Positions 9,229 through 19,789 are shown, counted from the first letter of the stretch. The stretch is 64,000 nucleotides of DNA from Histomonas meleagridis (GCA_020186115.1 WSYJ01000075.1:248001-312000), one strand, 5' to 3'. A program made the numbers and translations. Notes: generated by a model not told the origin, from the sequence alone.

Positions 9229-11628
9229 TTATACATACAATTCATTTTGGATGGTATTTTCCAAGCTCATCGGCAGCATTTTCCCTTTTGTAATTCTGTG
9301 AATTACATTTGACACTTTTAGTAGTTCGTTTTTTTCACGTGACATTTCCGCAATTTTTGCTTCGTTTTCAGTCAAATTCTTTTGTAACTTTTTATTTTCG
9401 TTCTTTAACATTTCATTTTCATTTCTCAAATATTCAATTTCTTGTTTCATGTCATTTATATCAATAAGACATTTTGTTTCATCATCTGATTTTTGTTTTA
9501 ATAAATTTTGTAATTTCTTTAATTGTAATTCATAATTTAAATTTAATTCTTTATAATTAATGATTTTTTGCGCTTTGATTTCAATTGTATTTTTCGAAAT
9601 ATTTAAAGAATTTAATAATTTTTCATTTTTTGTTTTATATTTCGCACAAATATTTTTTAAATTATTTAAAGAATTTTTCAATTTTTTATTATTAACATTC
9701 ATTTCATTTATTAAATTAGTTTTGTTTTCGATAATTTTTTTCATTTTTTCATTTTCTTCTTTAACTTTATTTAAATTATTTTCATTTTCATTTTGTTTTT
9801 GTTTATATAATTCGATTTCATTTTTATATTTATTAATTTCTATTTCATTATATTTATTATATTTTTCTTTATTTCTTTTTATTTTTTGTTTCAATTTTTC
9901 GTTTTGTTCATTTATTTCATTTATTTTCTTATTGATAATTTGTTTCTCATTTTCCATTTTTTCTATTTTCGAATTCAAATTCGAAATTTCATTTTCACAT
10001 AAAACATTTTTCGTTTTCATTTCTTTCATTTTTTGTGATTTTTCATTTTTTACTTTCATTAAATTCATTTTTTTAATTTCATTTTCGTTTTTATTTTTCA
10101 AGTTTAACATCAAAAAACTTGAAACTAAAATATCATTAAAATGTTCAAAAGTTTCATTTATATTATATTTAAATCCATTTAATATAACATAAATAATTTT
10201 TATTGCATCAGAAATCACAAAACGATTTTGTGTATTTGTTAATACGAAATATAACAAAACTATAAATTGATTGTTATTATTAATTATATTAATTAAATTC
10301 ATTTTAAAACATTTTATATATAATGAAATCGAATATAAAAACAAAAACAAATTAACGCAAACAAACGAATTATTGTTTTCGATGTTTCTTTCAAATGATA
10401 TAAAAAGTTTTTCATTGTTCTCTTCAATAATTGGAAGAATTTGTAATAAAACATTTTCATCTTTAGTGAAAATTCGAATTATTAATGAAAACGCTTCGAG
10501 TTTAATAATGTTTGAATTTTTTAATATGATAACATTTAATATCTTTAAAAATATATTTCGAATGTTTGGAATATTCGGAAGTTTTCGTTCTTTATATAAA
10601 AGATTTATTAAGTTCGATATGATTATTAATAAATAATTTTCATTTATATCAATAAAATAATTAAAAATTTGTTCTAAAATTTCATAATTTCGAGTTTCAA
10701 TAATTTTAACTAATAAATTTTGAATTCTTTCATTTGATTCATATAAAATTTTATACAATAGATATGACTTCATTCCTTTTAATTTGATTGCGCTTTGAAT
10801 TATATTTAAAATTTCATTTTCTGTTATTATTTCGGAATAATTATGAATAATATAATATAACAGAGAAGTGGAATTAATAAATGTCATTTGATCTTTAGGC
10901 GGATTTTTGATAGTTTCGTTGGAAACCTTTAAGATAACACGTACATCTATTTCTTTTGAATTTAATATTAAAATTGCCGATAGACATGCGATAGCAAGTA
11001 AACGGTCGTTTGATGTGAGAAACGACGCTAACTTACGCTGGAAATCAGTGATGTTAGGATGGGATTTTAACAATGGTAAGAATGTTGGGGAGGTTCGAGT
11101 AAATCCAGAAATTGTGGTTATTATATATGGAGCAATTTGATTTAAATTGATACATGAAAATGAAACATTAATTAATATCTGAATGGCGTTGGTAAATGAA
11201 ATAGAAGCCTGACTGGAGAATGATATTGCAGATAAAAATTTGAAAATTGGAGTTAAATAAGATAAATCAGGATTTGTAATTTCATGTTTAAATTCTTTTC
11301 CAAAAAATACCATAATCAATTGATCTAATGGAGCTGTCTTAGCAATTAATGTTAACAAATCTGGATTATGTAAGCAAGCATATGTTAAAAATGATAAAAT
11401 TCTTGAAATAAATGTCGAAAGAGGTGAGGCTAAAGGTTTTAAAACCCCATCCCATATATGTCGAAGGATTTTTGGAAAGTATGAGTCATACGAAATTGTT
11501 GAAAATAAAGAAATGTCTGAATCGAACAAATTTAATACTTGCATTATTACTTGTTCTTTAATTGTTGTGTTTTCATGATTCTCTTCTAGTGCTGATACGT
11601 ATGGAATAAACAGAGAATCTTGGTTCAT
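9229..11628 (-). CDS. Alpha-solenoid plus coiled-coil protein (unknown)
   Basis: 799 residues. Residues ~1-500 are helical and Leu/Ile-rich in an armadillo/HEAT-like pattern (paired helices such as LSYLTPIFKFLSAISFSS, ISFTNAIQILINVSFSC). Residues ~510-770 are a long, very charged coiled coil (N/K/E-rich heptads). The architecture (solenoid head, coiled-coil tail) resembles tethers such as p115/Uso1 or CIP2A-like proteins, but no diagnostic motif decides between these, so no function is assigned. Asn and Lys codons rise sharply in the coiled coil, reflecting AT bias. Predicted cytosolic, probably a dimer. The region upstream of the ATG contains TAACCGCCGTTG (11657-11668), a Myb-like pair. Confidence 0.8.
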   Translation of the reverse strand: MNQDSLFIPYVSALEENHENTTIKEQVIMQVLNLFDSDISLFSTISYDSYFPKILRHIWDGVLKPLASPLSTFISRILSFLTYACLHNPDLLTLIAKTAPLDQLIMVFFGKEFKHEITNPDLSYLTPIFKFLSAISFSSQASISFTNAIQILINVSFSCINLNQIAPYIITTISGFTRTSPTFLPLLKSHPNITDFQRKLASFLTSNDRLLAIACLSAILILNSKEIDVRVILKVSNETIKNPPKDQMTFINSTSLLYYIIHNYSEIITENEILNIIQSAIKLKGMKSYLLYKILYESNERIQNLLVKIIETRNYEILEQIFNYFIDINENYLLIIISNLINLLYKERKLPNIPNIRNIFLKILNVIILKNSNIIKLEAFSLIIRIFTKDENVLLQILPIIEENNEKLFISFERNIENNNSFVCVNLFLFLYSISLYIKCFKMNLINIINNNNQFIVLLYFVLTNTQNRFVISDAIKIIYVILNGFKYNINETFEHFNDILVSSFLMLNLKNKNENEIKKMNLMKVKNEKSQKMKEMKTKNVLCENEISNLNSKIEKMENEKQIINKKINEINEQNEKLKQKIKRNKEKYNKYNEIEINKYKNEIELYKQKQNENENNLNKVKEENEKMKKIIENKTNLINEMNVNNKKLKNSLNNLKNICAKYKTKNEKLLNSLNISKNTIEIKAQKIINYKELNLNYELQLKKLQNLLKQKSDDETKCLIDINDMKQEIEYLRNENEMLKNENKKLQKNLTENEAKIAEMSREKNELLKVSNVIHRITKGKMLPMSLENTIQNELYV

Positions 11629-11913
11629 GTGACATACGTTTAAAAATCAAAATCAATAACCGCCGTTGTGTGATCAAATTCCATTCAATTATTACTGTAT
11701 TAAAAAACACTTTTCTTTAGTTAATCAGATTAGATTTCTTATTTTTTTTTTCATTGTTGAGCAGAACCGTTCGTGTTTTCTCTTCTATGCTTTTTCTTTC
11801 ATATATTTAATTATAGATAAGATATTACAAGAAAATTATCTGTTTTGCAAAGACACTTATGGATTCTGCTGGTGGTCTGATACAACAATGTTGACCGGAA
11901 ATTATACATGTAT

Positions 11914-12411
11914 TTAAAAAAAGTCAAAATCGAGATTGGAAATATAACCATATAAGTAACAGACTAAAAGAATAATGGCTAACAATGCAATACATGATAC
12001 GACAAGCTTTGTATAGGATTTCCAGTTAACACGACGTTTAAGGCGCATTGCTCTTGGTAAAAGAGGATGATTTCCACCCATATTAGCATAATAAAGAAGA
12101 GATTCAGCTTTGCTTGATTGGCTATTAATGCTTTTCTTGTCAAATCCTTGTTTATGCATTTGTTCTGCTAAAAGCAAATGAGCATATCCCGAAAGAACTA
12201 TTAAATCTTTATTGTCGACTTTTAAAGCTGCATCCATTAGTTCGTTTTTTGTGGATTCCCCTGTTACACCAAAATTTGAATCAATTATTTCTATTATTTT
12301 GAGAAATCTTCTGATATCTGTTTCGTTTTCAATAACTTCAACGCAGTGGTCAAAGGTTCCAAGTTTAGGAACTATTAAACTTGTTTGATTTTTTTGTTTT
12401 TTTCTTTCCAT
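11914..12411 (-). CDS. Small tail-anchored membrane protein
   Basis: 165 residues. Helical cytosolic part (1-130; DIRRFLKIIEIID, ELMDAALKVDNKDLIVLSGYAHLLLAEQMHKQG, SKAESLLYYANMGG), somewhat like a degenerate TPR, then one C-terminal membrane segment (TKLVVSCIALLAIILLVCYLYGYI, ~135-158) and a short acidic tail. This is the topology of a tail-anchored protein of the ER, hydrogenosome or vesicles. A Fis1-like fold is possible but no Fis1 motif is present. Starts at an ATG. Confidence 0.75.
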   Translation of the reverse strand: MERKKQKNQTSLIVPKLGTFDHCVEVIENETDIRRFLKIIEIIDSNFGVTGESTKNELMDAALKVDNKDLIVLSGYAHLLLAEQMHKQGFDKKSINSQSSKAESLLYYANMGGNHPLLPRAMRLKRRVNWKSYTKLVVSCIALLAIILLVCYLYGYISNLDFDFF

Positions 12412-13150
12412 TTAGTTTCTGGGGTTGTTTTCATATCACATGTCGGTATACCGAGCGCCTTCAATTATGAACGAATCGCTTCTAATGCTTGGATTCATTC
12501 TACTTACACAACAAATCAATTAAAAAAATTTGCAAAGACAGATTTTTGAATTTTTGCCTTGATCATTAGATTTAAAATGTATATAATTTAAAAACAGTAA
12601 AATAAATTATTAAAATTAATATAAAAAAAAAAAAAATACTAAGTAGTCTGAGTCTCATATATCTTGAATTTGAACTTCTGTTTTTAAATCTGAAGCCCAA
12701 AAAAGTATTTTGAAATTTTGAAGATTGTTCATAAAAGAGTAAGATATCAAAATTTATACATATTAATTTTATTGACTATGATATGAAAAATAATTCATTT
12801 TAATTTTATGAAAATTAATTCAGAGAGAAATGAAAAAAATTAATTTTTTGATTTGAAATGACCGTTTATTTGACACAGTCTTTATTTCTGATAGGGTAAT
12901 TTAAAATGATAAAAGTAGAAATAACTTAATGGTGTCTTGCTTCATAATAATATTAACATGAACATTCAACAAATATTATACAATTTAAAATAAGCTACAA
13001 CAATTTAACTTAATAATTTCCAAATAGTATTTTGAAATTTCAAAATTGGATAGCCTTTTCTTGTAGATTTAGTCCATAATATAATATCATATAGAATGCA
13101 TAAGGTTAAAATAAATTTGTTGCATGTAATGAAAAAAATAAAACAGTTGT
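12412..13150. other. Intergenic, AT-rich
   Basis: Contains a run of about 14 A near 12626-12640 and otherwise unstructured AT-rich sequence. Positions 12440-12500 are less AT-rich (GGTATACCGAGCGCC) and may be the promoter of the tail-anchored protein gene. No gene seen. Confidence 0.6.
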
Positions 13151-13765
13151 TTATTTACGAATAACCCGATCAAGTGGAGTGTACTGAGGCGGCATATGAG
13201 AATGGGAGGGCCAACAAACCAAAAATGGTCCATCGGAGTTCTTCTTTTGCTCTGATGACATTTCATTTTGGTCGGCGAAAAATTGAGGATTTGGATATTT
13301 TTGTTGATACGAATACTTTGTAAGGACATTAGGACGGATTTTTGATTTCATAACAGTGTGTGGATTGATTCCACCAGATGCTTTCACATTGAATGTTGTC
13401 ATGTAAAGACGAGGATTTGTTGGATGTGTGTTGCCAGAACCATAATTTTCAAAAGGTCCTCGGTCATCCAAAATTGAATGTTTATATATTTCATTTTGTG
13501 AATGGTCACTTTCTTCTTCTTCTTCTGCGATTTTTTGTTGTTTTTCACTGTCCATTGTGGGATTGAGTTCTTTACGTGAAGGAGCTTTTTTCTTTTCAAA
13601 ATTAAATTGGTGTGAATGTGTTTTATTTTGATTTATTTCCTCTATAGAATATGTTCCGTCCATTTTCTTCTTTATCATTTCTTCAAGTTGTTTGTTTCTC
13701 CCAAGAAGATCTGATCTATATCTGCAATATGCTTCGCGGTATTCTGTTTCTTTCATTTTTTGCAT
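13151..13765 (-). CDS. Hypothetical protein, possibly flagellar/cytoskeletal
   Basis: 204 residues. A short N-terminal coiled coil (CRYRSDLLGRNKQLEEMIKKK), then a charged EEEEESD stretch, then a Pro/Asn/Tyr-rich part (GPFENYGSGNTHPTNPRLYMTTFNVKASGG, SYQQKYPNPQFF) that looks like the extended proteins associated with axonemal microtubules. No domain recognised; the flagellar suggestion is inference from composition only. The ATG at 13765 is followed by another three codons later. Its 5' end overlaps, on the other strand, the first part of the frame of the ankyrin gene. Confidence 0.7.
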   Translation of the reverse strand: MQKMKETEYREAYCRYRSDLLGRNKQLEEMIKKKMDGTYSIEEINQNKTHSHQFNFEKKKAPSRKELNPTMDSEKQQKIAEEEEESDHSQNEIYKHSILDDRGPFENYGSGNTHPTNPRLYMTTFNVKASGGINPHTVMKSKIRPNVLTKYSYQQKYPNPQFFADQNEMSSEQKKNSDGPFLVCWPSHSHMPPQYTPLDRVIRK

Positions 13766-14932
13766 TGGGTTTTAAATACGTTAATTCTTATATTTCATAT
13801 CACATTACAATTACAGTGAACTTTTTAAAGAACATCCAAAAAACAATATGGGAATTAAATGAGGAAAATATTGTTAAAACTATTGAAGTAATTCAAACTT
13901 TTATTGATATTAATTTTCCGATTTCTTTTGATCTTGTTCTAAGTCAAATTATTTATTCAAACATGAAATCATGTAAAAATAACATCAACATATCTTTATA
14001 TTTTATACAAAAACTCCAAACACTAAATGATCAATTAATTAATATTTTTTCACAATTTCTTCTTAATTTAGATTCACTTGAAGCCAACTATCTTCTTGAA
14101 AAGTTAATTGAACATGATTTTATTAAAGTTGATGCTATAAGAAATAAGAAATCATTATATTTTGCGCATCATAAATGTAAAAATGAAATTAATAATATAA
14201 TTGAAAATATTAATACTCCATTTAAGAAAGAAATTCATGAAAACATTGTAGAACTTTCAAAAAATGAATGGGCACTTCATAAGAAATATGTTAAAGAAGG
14301 AGTTAATCCAAGCGCAATTGCGAAAATCATTCGAAATGATGAAATCGAAAAACTTCAAGAAATATCAACACAAACAAAATTTGATTTTAACCAGAAAATT
14401 GATCCATCACTTTATGAAAAATGCTCTTTTATTAATAAAGAAAATATTTCATTAATTGATTATGCAGCATTTTTTTCTGCAATTAAATGTTTCAAATATT
14501 TACTTATGAATAATGCAAATGTAGAAAAAACAGGTAAATATGCAATTGCAAGTGGAAACTTAGAGATAATTCATTTATGTGAACAAAATCATTCATCATT
14601 TGAAGGTGCATATGAAACTGCAATTGAATTTCACCAAAACGATATTTTTCATTATCTTTATGATAATGAATTTGAACTTAATAATTTGGAAGATTTAATA
14701 ATGAAAAGTATCATATCTCAGAACTATGAAATTTTATCGTTTTTAGAAGAAAAAGGTTTAAAAGTTAATAATTCGATGATTGCTTATTCAGCAGAAAGTG
14801 GTAATATATTTCTCTTAAAACATTTTCTTGAAGGAAATGAAATGCCAAAAGATATTTTAATTTCAGCTGTAAAATCACGAAACATTGAAGTTGTTAATTA
14901 TGTTCTTGATCAACCAGAGATTTATGTTAATG
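13729..14932 (+). CDS. DUF3447/ankyrin protein, 5' contiguous part
   Basis: Trichomonad-type ankyrin protein. The frame runs from 13651 to a TAA at 14953-14955; coding character is clear from ~13840. It begins with the helical DUF3447-type N-terminal domain (IQKTIWELNEENIVKTIEVIQ, SFDLVLSQIIYSN, …NIVELSKNEWALHKKYVKEG) and continues into ankyrin-like repeats (SLIDYAAFFSAIKCFKYLL, TGKYAIASGNLEIIHL, YSAESGNIFLLKHFLEG, SAVKSRNIEVVNYVLDQPEIYVN). The start is uncertain: the in-frame ATGs at 13651 and 13729 lie inside the opposite-strand gene, and the extreme N-terminus usual in this family seems missing. After PEIYVN at 14932 the frame ends in AT-rich sequence, but further ankyrin blocks follow (see array). 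Such proteins bind other proteins; the partner is unknown. Confidence 0.75.
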
Positions 14933-16109
14933 TTATGTATATTTTTTTATTATAATTAAATTTTAATTTGAGATATTGATATCTCATTTTTTAAAACAAA
15001 ATTTATGAGATATTTTTAACACACCTTTTTTAATTGCTTGTCAAGAAGGATGTCTTGAAATTGTTAAATTCCTTTTTAGAAAGAAATGTGGTAGTATAGA
15101 TGATGTTAATGTTTTTTTAATGAATTTGATTTAAAATTTATAATTTTTCTAGTTTAAAATGATTATTTGGAAATTGTTTTTAATATTTTATAACGGACTT
15201 TTATTAGCATCACAAAATGGTCATGTTAAAATTGTTAAATTCCTTCTTAAAAAAGGTAAATTTGATATAAATTATAACAGTAGTATTTGTTTATTTAACT
15301 TCAGGTAAATTTTTCTTTTTTAAAATTTCATGCTTTATATTTGGTGTTATTTTTTTCATATTTTGTACAGCACTTATGGAGGCTTCATATTATGGACATA
15401 TTAAAGTTGTAAAACTATTACTCAAGCAAAAAAGTATTGATATTAATCTTAAGGATAATTTTTCTTTGTCTTTATTGTGGATAATTTCTGTAATTTTATA
15501 TTTTATAATATAAAATAAAGTTTAATCAAAGAATAATATACAGCATTTATGTGCGCGTGCTTAGGTGGGTGGGTAGATATTGTTAGATTACTACTTGAAA
15601 AATGTTGCATTAATATTAATGATCATGATTTTTCTTATAAGCATTTTTTATTTGTTTATTTTATTTGAATTTTCCAAATGATTTCCGAAGTTAAATAAAT
15701 ACATTTCATACAGCACTTATAATTGCATCTTGGCATGGTCACACAGAAGTAGTTAAATTAATTCTTGAACAAGAAGGAATCGATATCAATGCTAAAGATA
15801 TTTTTTCGTTCTATTTAAATTTTATTTTTATGATTTTTTGTTTCAAAGTCATATTTGGAATTCATTCAAATTATTTGAAACTGCATTTCTAACAGCATCT
15901 TGTTTTGATCACATAGAAATAGTTAAATTACTTCTTGAACAAGAAGGAATTGATATCAATGCTAAAGATATTTATTTGTTTTATTTTATATTTATTTTAA
16001 TAATTTTATATTTCAAAATAATATTTGGAAATTATTTAAAATATTTCAAACAGCACTTACATACGCATACATAAATTATAACAGAGAAATAATGAAATTA
16101 CTTCAATAA
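14933..16109 (+). repeat. Array of 7 ankyrin blocks with ~80-nt spacers (170-bp period)
   Basis: Ankyrin-coding blocks start (at the T of TAL/TPL) at 15021, 15192, 15367, 15540, 15710, 15880 and 16050. Each runs about 90 nt to DINAKD-like codons (15110, 15278, 15456, 15629, 15799, 15969); the last stops with TAA at 16107-16109 (…EIMKLLQ). The spacers, from 14933-15020 to 15970-16049, are 80-88 nt, AT-rich, with stops and frame changes, and end in TTT(C/G)AA directly before ACAGCACTT. Within blocks the frame is intact and repeats are good ankyrins (TALIIASWHGHTEVVKLILEQEGIDINAKD). Either the spacers are introns with atypical borders or the 3' half is a decaying repeat. No GTATGT donor or ACTAACACACAG acceptor of the Trichomonas type is present. 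Confidence 0.85.
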
Positions 16110-16500
16110 GATATTCAATTTTTTTAATGATTTTAATTTCATTAGAAAAGATCATGAATTAATTTCTATAAGTATCATAGTTAAGGTAAATAATTATTAA
16201 AATACTTGAACATTTACAACTACAATATTATATAACTTAAAATAAGATTTACCACCATACATTGCATGACGACAGTTTCTTAAACTTGTTATGAAAATCA
16301 CCTTTAAGCTCTGTCTGAAAAAGTTTGAATTTGTATCTTAAATAATCGAAAACTGTTGATCCCAATTCTTTGAGGAGACTCATTCATATGAAACATCAGT
16401 AAAAAAGAAATTCACCGCAAAATGATTTATTAACAAAAAACAAGAAACACACACACAAATAAAAAATATATATGTAGATTCCAAACAGGATCATTAGCAT

Positions 16501-17229
16501 TTATTCATGCTTACCCTGAGCGCGAAGCTTTGCAATTGTCTTCTCGCTTAACTCACCACCGCCCCAATGGTGCATTTCTTCCTTATATTTCATAAGGAAG
16601 TTAGCGTTGACTGAATCAACGATTTGTGAAAGAGCCTTACGGTCTTCTGGGCGAACGTCAGAAACGGCAATACATGTGCACGTTTTCATTCCAACAACTT
16701 TTCCAAGACGAGCCTTTGACTTAACAATAACATATGGAATATCAAGTTTGCGACAAAGGGCTGGAAGCCATATGACAATTTCGATTGGGTCAACATCGTG
16801 TGCAATGACAACGAGGCTGGCCTTCTTTGCTTCAACAAGAGATGTTACATCCTTGATTCCATATGAAAGGGCTTTCTTAGCAGATACATCAGCTGGTGCA
16901 AGTGACTTCTCTGACTTCTCAGCTGCAGCCTTAAGACGAAGTTTCTTTTCTGCTTTGGTTTCTGGACGGTATTTTTCAAGGAATTTGAAGATTTGAACAG
17001 CAGTTGCTTTGTCAACAGCGTGGTTAAAGTGGTTCACTGGAGGTGGCACCTTAAGACGTTTCATAAGAATACGACGTTGACGTTGTATGCGAACATACTT
17101 CGGAAAACGAACATTGGTTGTTGGAACAACCTTAGCTTGCTTCTTTTCTTGTGTGAATAAGAAGTCTTGATTCTTGATGTCAGCATCAGTGATTACTTTT
17201 TCTTGTGTGCGTGCTGTGCGGCGTGACAT
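16501..17229 (-). CDS. RPL7A: 60S ribosomal protein eL8 (L7a)
   Basis: 242 residues, full length. Large-subunit protein of the L7Ae/L30e/S12e/Gadd45 RNA-binding family. Visible: FPKYVRIQRQRRILMKRLKVPPPVNHF (eL8 N-terminal signature), ALSYGIKDVTSLVEAKKASLVVIAHDVDPIEIVIWLPALCRKLDIPYVIVKSKARLG (L7Ae fold) and the C-terminal MHHWGGGELSEKT. Codon use is more G/C-ending than that of neighbours, as expected for a highly expressed gene. A TCACTTT initiator lies just before the ATG, with Myb-like AACGG (17271) and AACCG (17286) further up. Confidence 0.97.
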   Translation of the reverse strand: MSRRTARTQEKVITDADIKNQDFLFTQEKKQAKVVPTTNVRFPKYVRIQRQRRILMKRLKVPPPVNHFNHAVDKATAVQIFKFLEKYRPETKAEKKLRLKAAAEKSEKSLAPADVSAKKALSYGIKDVTSLVEAKKASLVVIAHDVDPIEIVIWLPALCRKLDIPYVIVKSKARLGKVVGMKTCTCIAVSDVRPEDRKALSQIVDSVNANFLMKYKEEMHHWGGGELSEKTIAKLRAQGKHE

Positions 17230-17234
17230 TAAAC

Positions 17235-17241
17235 AAAGTGA
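17235..17241 (-). promoter_or_regulatory. Inr-type initiator of the eL8 gene
   Basis: TCACTTT on the minus strand, its A about 10 nt before the ATG at 17229. Matches the trichomonad Inr pattern. Confidence 0.65.
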
Positions 17242-17354
17242 CCGGCCATGAAGGGCAAAATTTACCCTTAAACGGCCGCTCAGTTAACCGCACAAAAATT
17301 TTTGTGAAAATTTATTGTTATCTTTATTAGTATTTTAATTTTAATAAACAGTTT

Positions 17355-17675
17355 TTACATCTTCCAGCGTCTGATAATCTGTGTTTGGTCGTTCGATTGA
17401 TCATTTTCGATACTTGAAATATCCATTAAGGATTTCACCATTGGTAGTTGTGCAAAAGGAGCATCTGCTTCATTATTGGATATCTTCACAACTGGGATTG
17501 GTTGTGAAGCAGATCTTTTAATTGCATGAAATTCGTCTGGTTTGATTAAAGGATCTAAACTCCCAAAGCCTGTGAATGTTGTTGAAAATCCTTGGTCAAT
17601 GTCAATTAAAGGGATATCATCGCCCTCGAGAAATATTTCTTGGTTGTCTAGTGATGTGGTGTCATCTCTGCTCAT
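17355..17675 (-). CDS. Hypothetical acidic protein, 106 aa
   Basis: Starts at the ATG at 17675 (MSRDDTTSLDNQ); a frame extension to 17687 has only GTG. Acidic, with short hydrophobic islands (EGDDIPLIDIDQGFSTTFTGFGSLDPLI) and a basic C-terminus (IIRRWKM). No signal peptide, membrane segment or known domain. It lies directly upstream of the eL8 promoter on the same strand. Could be an intrinsically disordered regulatory protein; function unknown. Confidence 0.6.
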   Translation of the reverse strand: MSRDDTTSLDNQEIFLEGDDIPLIDIDQGFSTTFTGFGSLDPLIKPDEFHAIKRSASQPIPVVKISNNEADAPFAQLPMVKSLMDISSIENDQSNDQTQIIRRWKM

Positions 17676-18067
17676 CCAATTTATCACTTTTTCTGAGTTA
17701 AAAGCAGATACGACTTTTTCTTAACAATTCAGAAAAACCGCTTAGTTCTATCGTTGTAGCGTTAGATTTCGACCTCTTTATTTTCTTCACAAATTTATGA
17801 TTTTTTCATCTAAAAAAATTATTGTTGGTAACTATAATCTCTTTTACAACATTTACAGTTCTTTAATGGTAAAGTATATTTTCAATCACTTTATGTTATT
17901 CATCAATATGTAGGTGTAATTGATAAATTAAAAATCAAGGAAAAATTATATATTAAAAAGTTATAAATTTTATTTTATAAAGTCGATAAATATCATGTAA
18001 AAAAAAATTATTTCTAATACAACGAAATTCATTTCAACAATTTCAATTTTGAAAAAATGCATTTTAT
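17676..18067. other. Intergenic, AT-rich
   Basis: Carries the promoter side of the 106-aa gene and the 3' side of the surface-protein gene. No RNA gene or repeat recognised. Confidence 0.6.
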
Positions 18068-19789
18068 TTATCCTTCTTCACTGTTCAAGAAATCATCTTC
18101 AAAAGGGTCATCTTGAAGATTAAAAAGAGGATTTTGAAATGTAATAACTTCTCCCTGACTATGGAATGTTTCTACACTTTCTTCTAATTGCGAAATTTCC
18201 TTCGATTTGCTCTTAAATATTGTAATGATTAAAATAGTTATGATAACGATACTCAATAACGAAAAAATTATAGCATATGATGGAATAGTTGGAAGTTTTG
18301 TATCACCAGAATTCTGAATAAAATTCATTGGTTTGATATATGGTATATCTAATGTTTTGTTTGATTTTTTTTGAGATATTTTCGTTTGAATATTGATAAG
18401 ATTTTGATTGTTATTAGCTGAAAAGTTTTGATATTCTAAAGATGTGTTTTGTGTCAAATAAGAAGAATTTAGAGTCGATTTACTTTGGTTTATTTCAGGA
18501 TTTCCATGTAAATAAACGTGATATCCAGTTTTTGTCTTGTTAAATGTATTTATTGGATAAATATGGGCATACATCCCAATATTTTTTTCAAGGTATGAAA
18601 ATTTTTTTAAATTTGTAATAAATCTATCATAATAACAAAATTTTTCATATCGTGGATATTGAGCAGGACTTATAAAGAAACAATAATATTCTTTGTGATT
18701 TGATGAAAAATCTTGTTGGATCGTATGGGTAATTTCATTGGTATCTTTTCTTCTCGCAATTACTTTAAATAAATATGAATGATCATTTTTTACTTTCCAA
18801 CTTATAATTCGATTTATAGTATCAACATTATAAAGAATTTCTGGTTCATTGACAACAAATCTATCAATATAAAAATTTTCCCTTTTACTTAAGTAATATA
18901 TTGTGTTTGCTATTATCTTTGCTTCGTTATAATTTAAATATTCTGCTTTTCCTGTTTGTATTATTCCCACATTATCATGTGTTGCAAGATAAAAACTACT
19001 TCTTTGAAAATGAGTTTCTGGTAAAACTGAAAACCATATGTTTGCTAAATGAGAAAAACCTGTTGAAAGTGCAGGAGGAATACTTAAAGGGTGATTAATG
19101 TTATGAGGATATTTCATAATTAATGAATTTCTTTGAATTGGAAAAACTTTATATGTAGCTAATGTAGGAGATTGATTTGAATAATCTAACCCAAACTTTT
19201 CATAAATTTCATTGTTTACAAGTTTAGAAAGAAAAACTTCTTTTAGTACATTATGTCCAAGAAGTAAACCATATCCAGCATCAATATATTCTAATATAGT
19301 ATCACATGATTGTTGATATTTTAATTGATGCCATTCATCATTTGTCCATTTTGCAAAAACAGTTACAGAAAAATTAAATATAATTCTAGGATTTTTTTCA
19401 AAATAATCTAATGATATTGTTGTAACATGTAATAACATTTCATCACTTAATTTATCTTTTCCCATTGGTTTAATTAACTTATGTTTTCCGTTCTCTTTTA
19501 TTTTTCCTCCTTCCATAAATATTTTTAGATAATTCGATTTATCATTTTTATCAATATTTATACCATCTCTAGTTAAGGGAACAATATTTAATACATATAT
19601 TTTTTCATACCTATATCCTTTTATTTCACTCCAGAAATTATTTTTTTTCTTGAATACTTCATAATAATAATTACATCCTAAGTTAGTCCATGATATATTA
19701 TTTATTCTAAGAATTTTTTCATCATATTTATAATTTAATTTAAATTCTTCTGCTGAGATATGAACAAGCAAAAATTGTATCATCAACAT
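18068..19789 (-). CDS. Type I membrane surface protein, DUF5057-like, DPF-tail
   Basis: 573 residues. Cleavable-looking signal peptide (MLMIQFLLVHISAEE), a long ectodomain and one C-terminal membrane segment (YAIIFSLLSIVIITILIITIF, ~518-540) with a ~35-residue cytosolic tail. The ectodomain has GYGLLLGHNVL, GFSHLANIWFSVLPETHFQRSSFYLATHDNVGIIQTGKAEYLNYNEAKIIANTIYYL, a pattern I associate with DUF5057-type domains (weak recollection), and a beta-rich ISWKVKNDHSYLFKVIARR stretch. The tail ends NPLFNLQDDPFEDDFLNSEEG; NPLF and DPFEDDF resemble adaptor-binding motifs and match the tails of two other surface proteins in this window. Function: probably surface recognition or adhesion (inference). Confidence 0.8.
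   Translation of the reverse strand: MLMIQFLLVHISAEEFKLNYKYDEKILRINNISWTNLGCNYYYEVFKKKNNFWSEIKGYRYEKIYVLNIVPLTRDGINIDKNDKSNYLKIFMEGGKIKENGKHKLIKPMGKDKLSDEMLLHVTTISLDYFEKNPRIIFNFSVTVFAKWTNDEWHQLKYQQSCDTILEYIDAGYGLLLGHNVLKEVFLSKLVNNEIYEKFGLDYSNQSPTLATYKVFPIQRNSLIMKYPHNINHPLSIPPALSTGFSHLANIWFSVLPETHFQRSSFYLATHDNVGIIQTGKAEYLNYNEAKIIANTIYYLSKRENFYIDRFVVNEPEILYNVDTINRIISWKVKNDHSYLFKVIARRKDTNEITHTIQQDFSSNHKEYYCFFISPAQYPRYEKFCYYDRFITNLKKFSYLEKNIGMYAHIYPINTFNKTKTGYHVYLHGNPEINQSKSTLNSSYLTQNTSLEYQNFSANNNQNLINIQTKISQKKSNKTLDIPYIKPMNFIQNSGDTKLPTIPSYAIIFSLLSIVIITILIITIFKSKSKEISQLEESVETFHSQGEVITFQNPLFNLQDDPFEDDFLNSEEG

Noticed and set aside
9560-10192. 210-codon plus-strand frame rich in Phe/Ile/Ser
   Set aside because: Antisense of the E/K/N-rich coiled coil; composition is the mirror image of that region.
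14933-16109. Canonical Trichomonas introns in the ankyrin array
   Set aside because: I looked for GTATGT donors and ACTAACACACAG acceptors at the block borders and found none; GT-AG pairs that are possible do not keep the frame consistently. The intron idea is therefore kept only as an open hypothesis.
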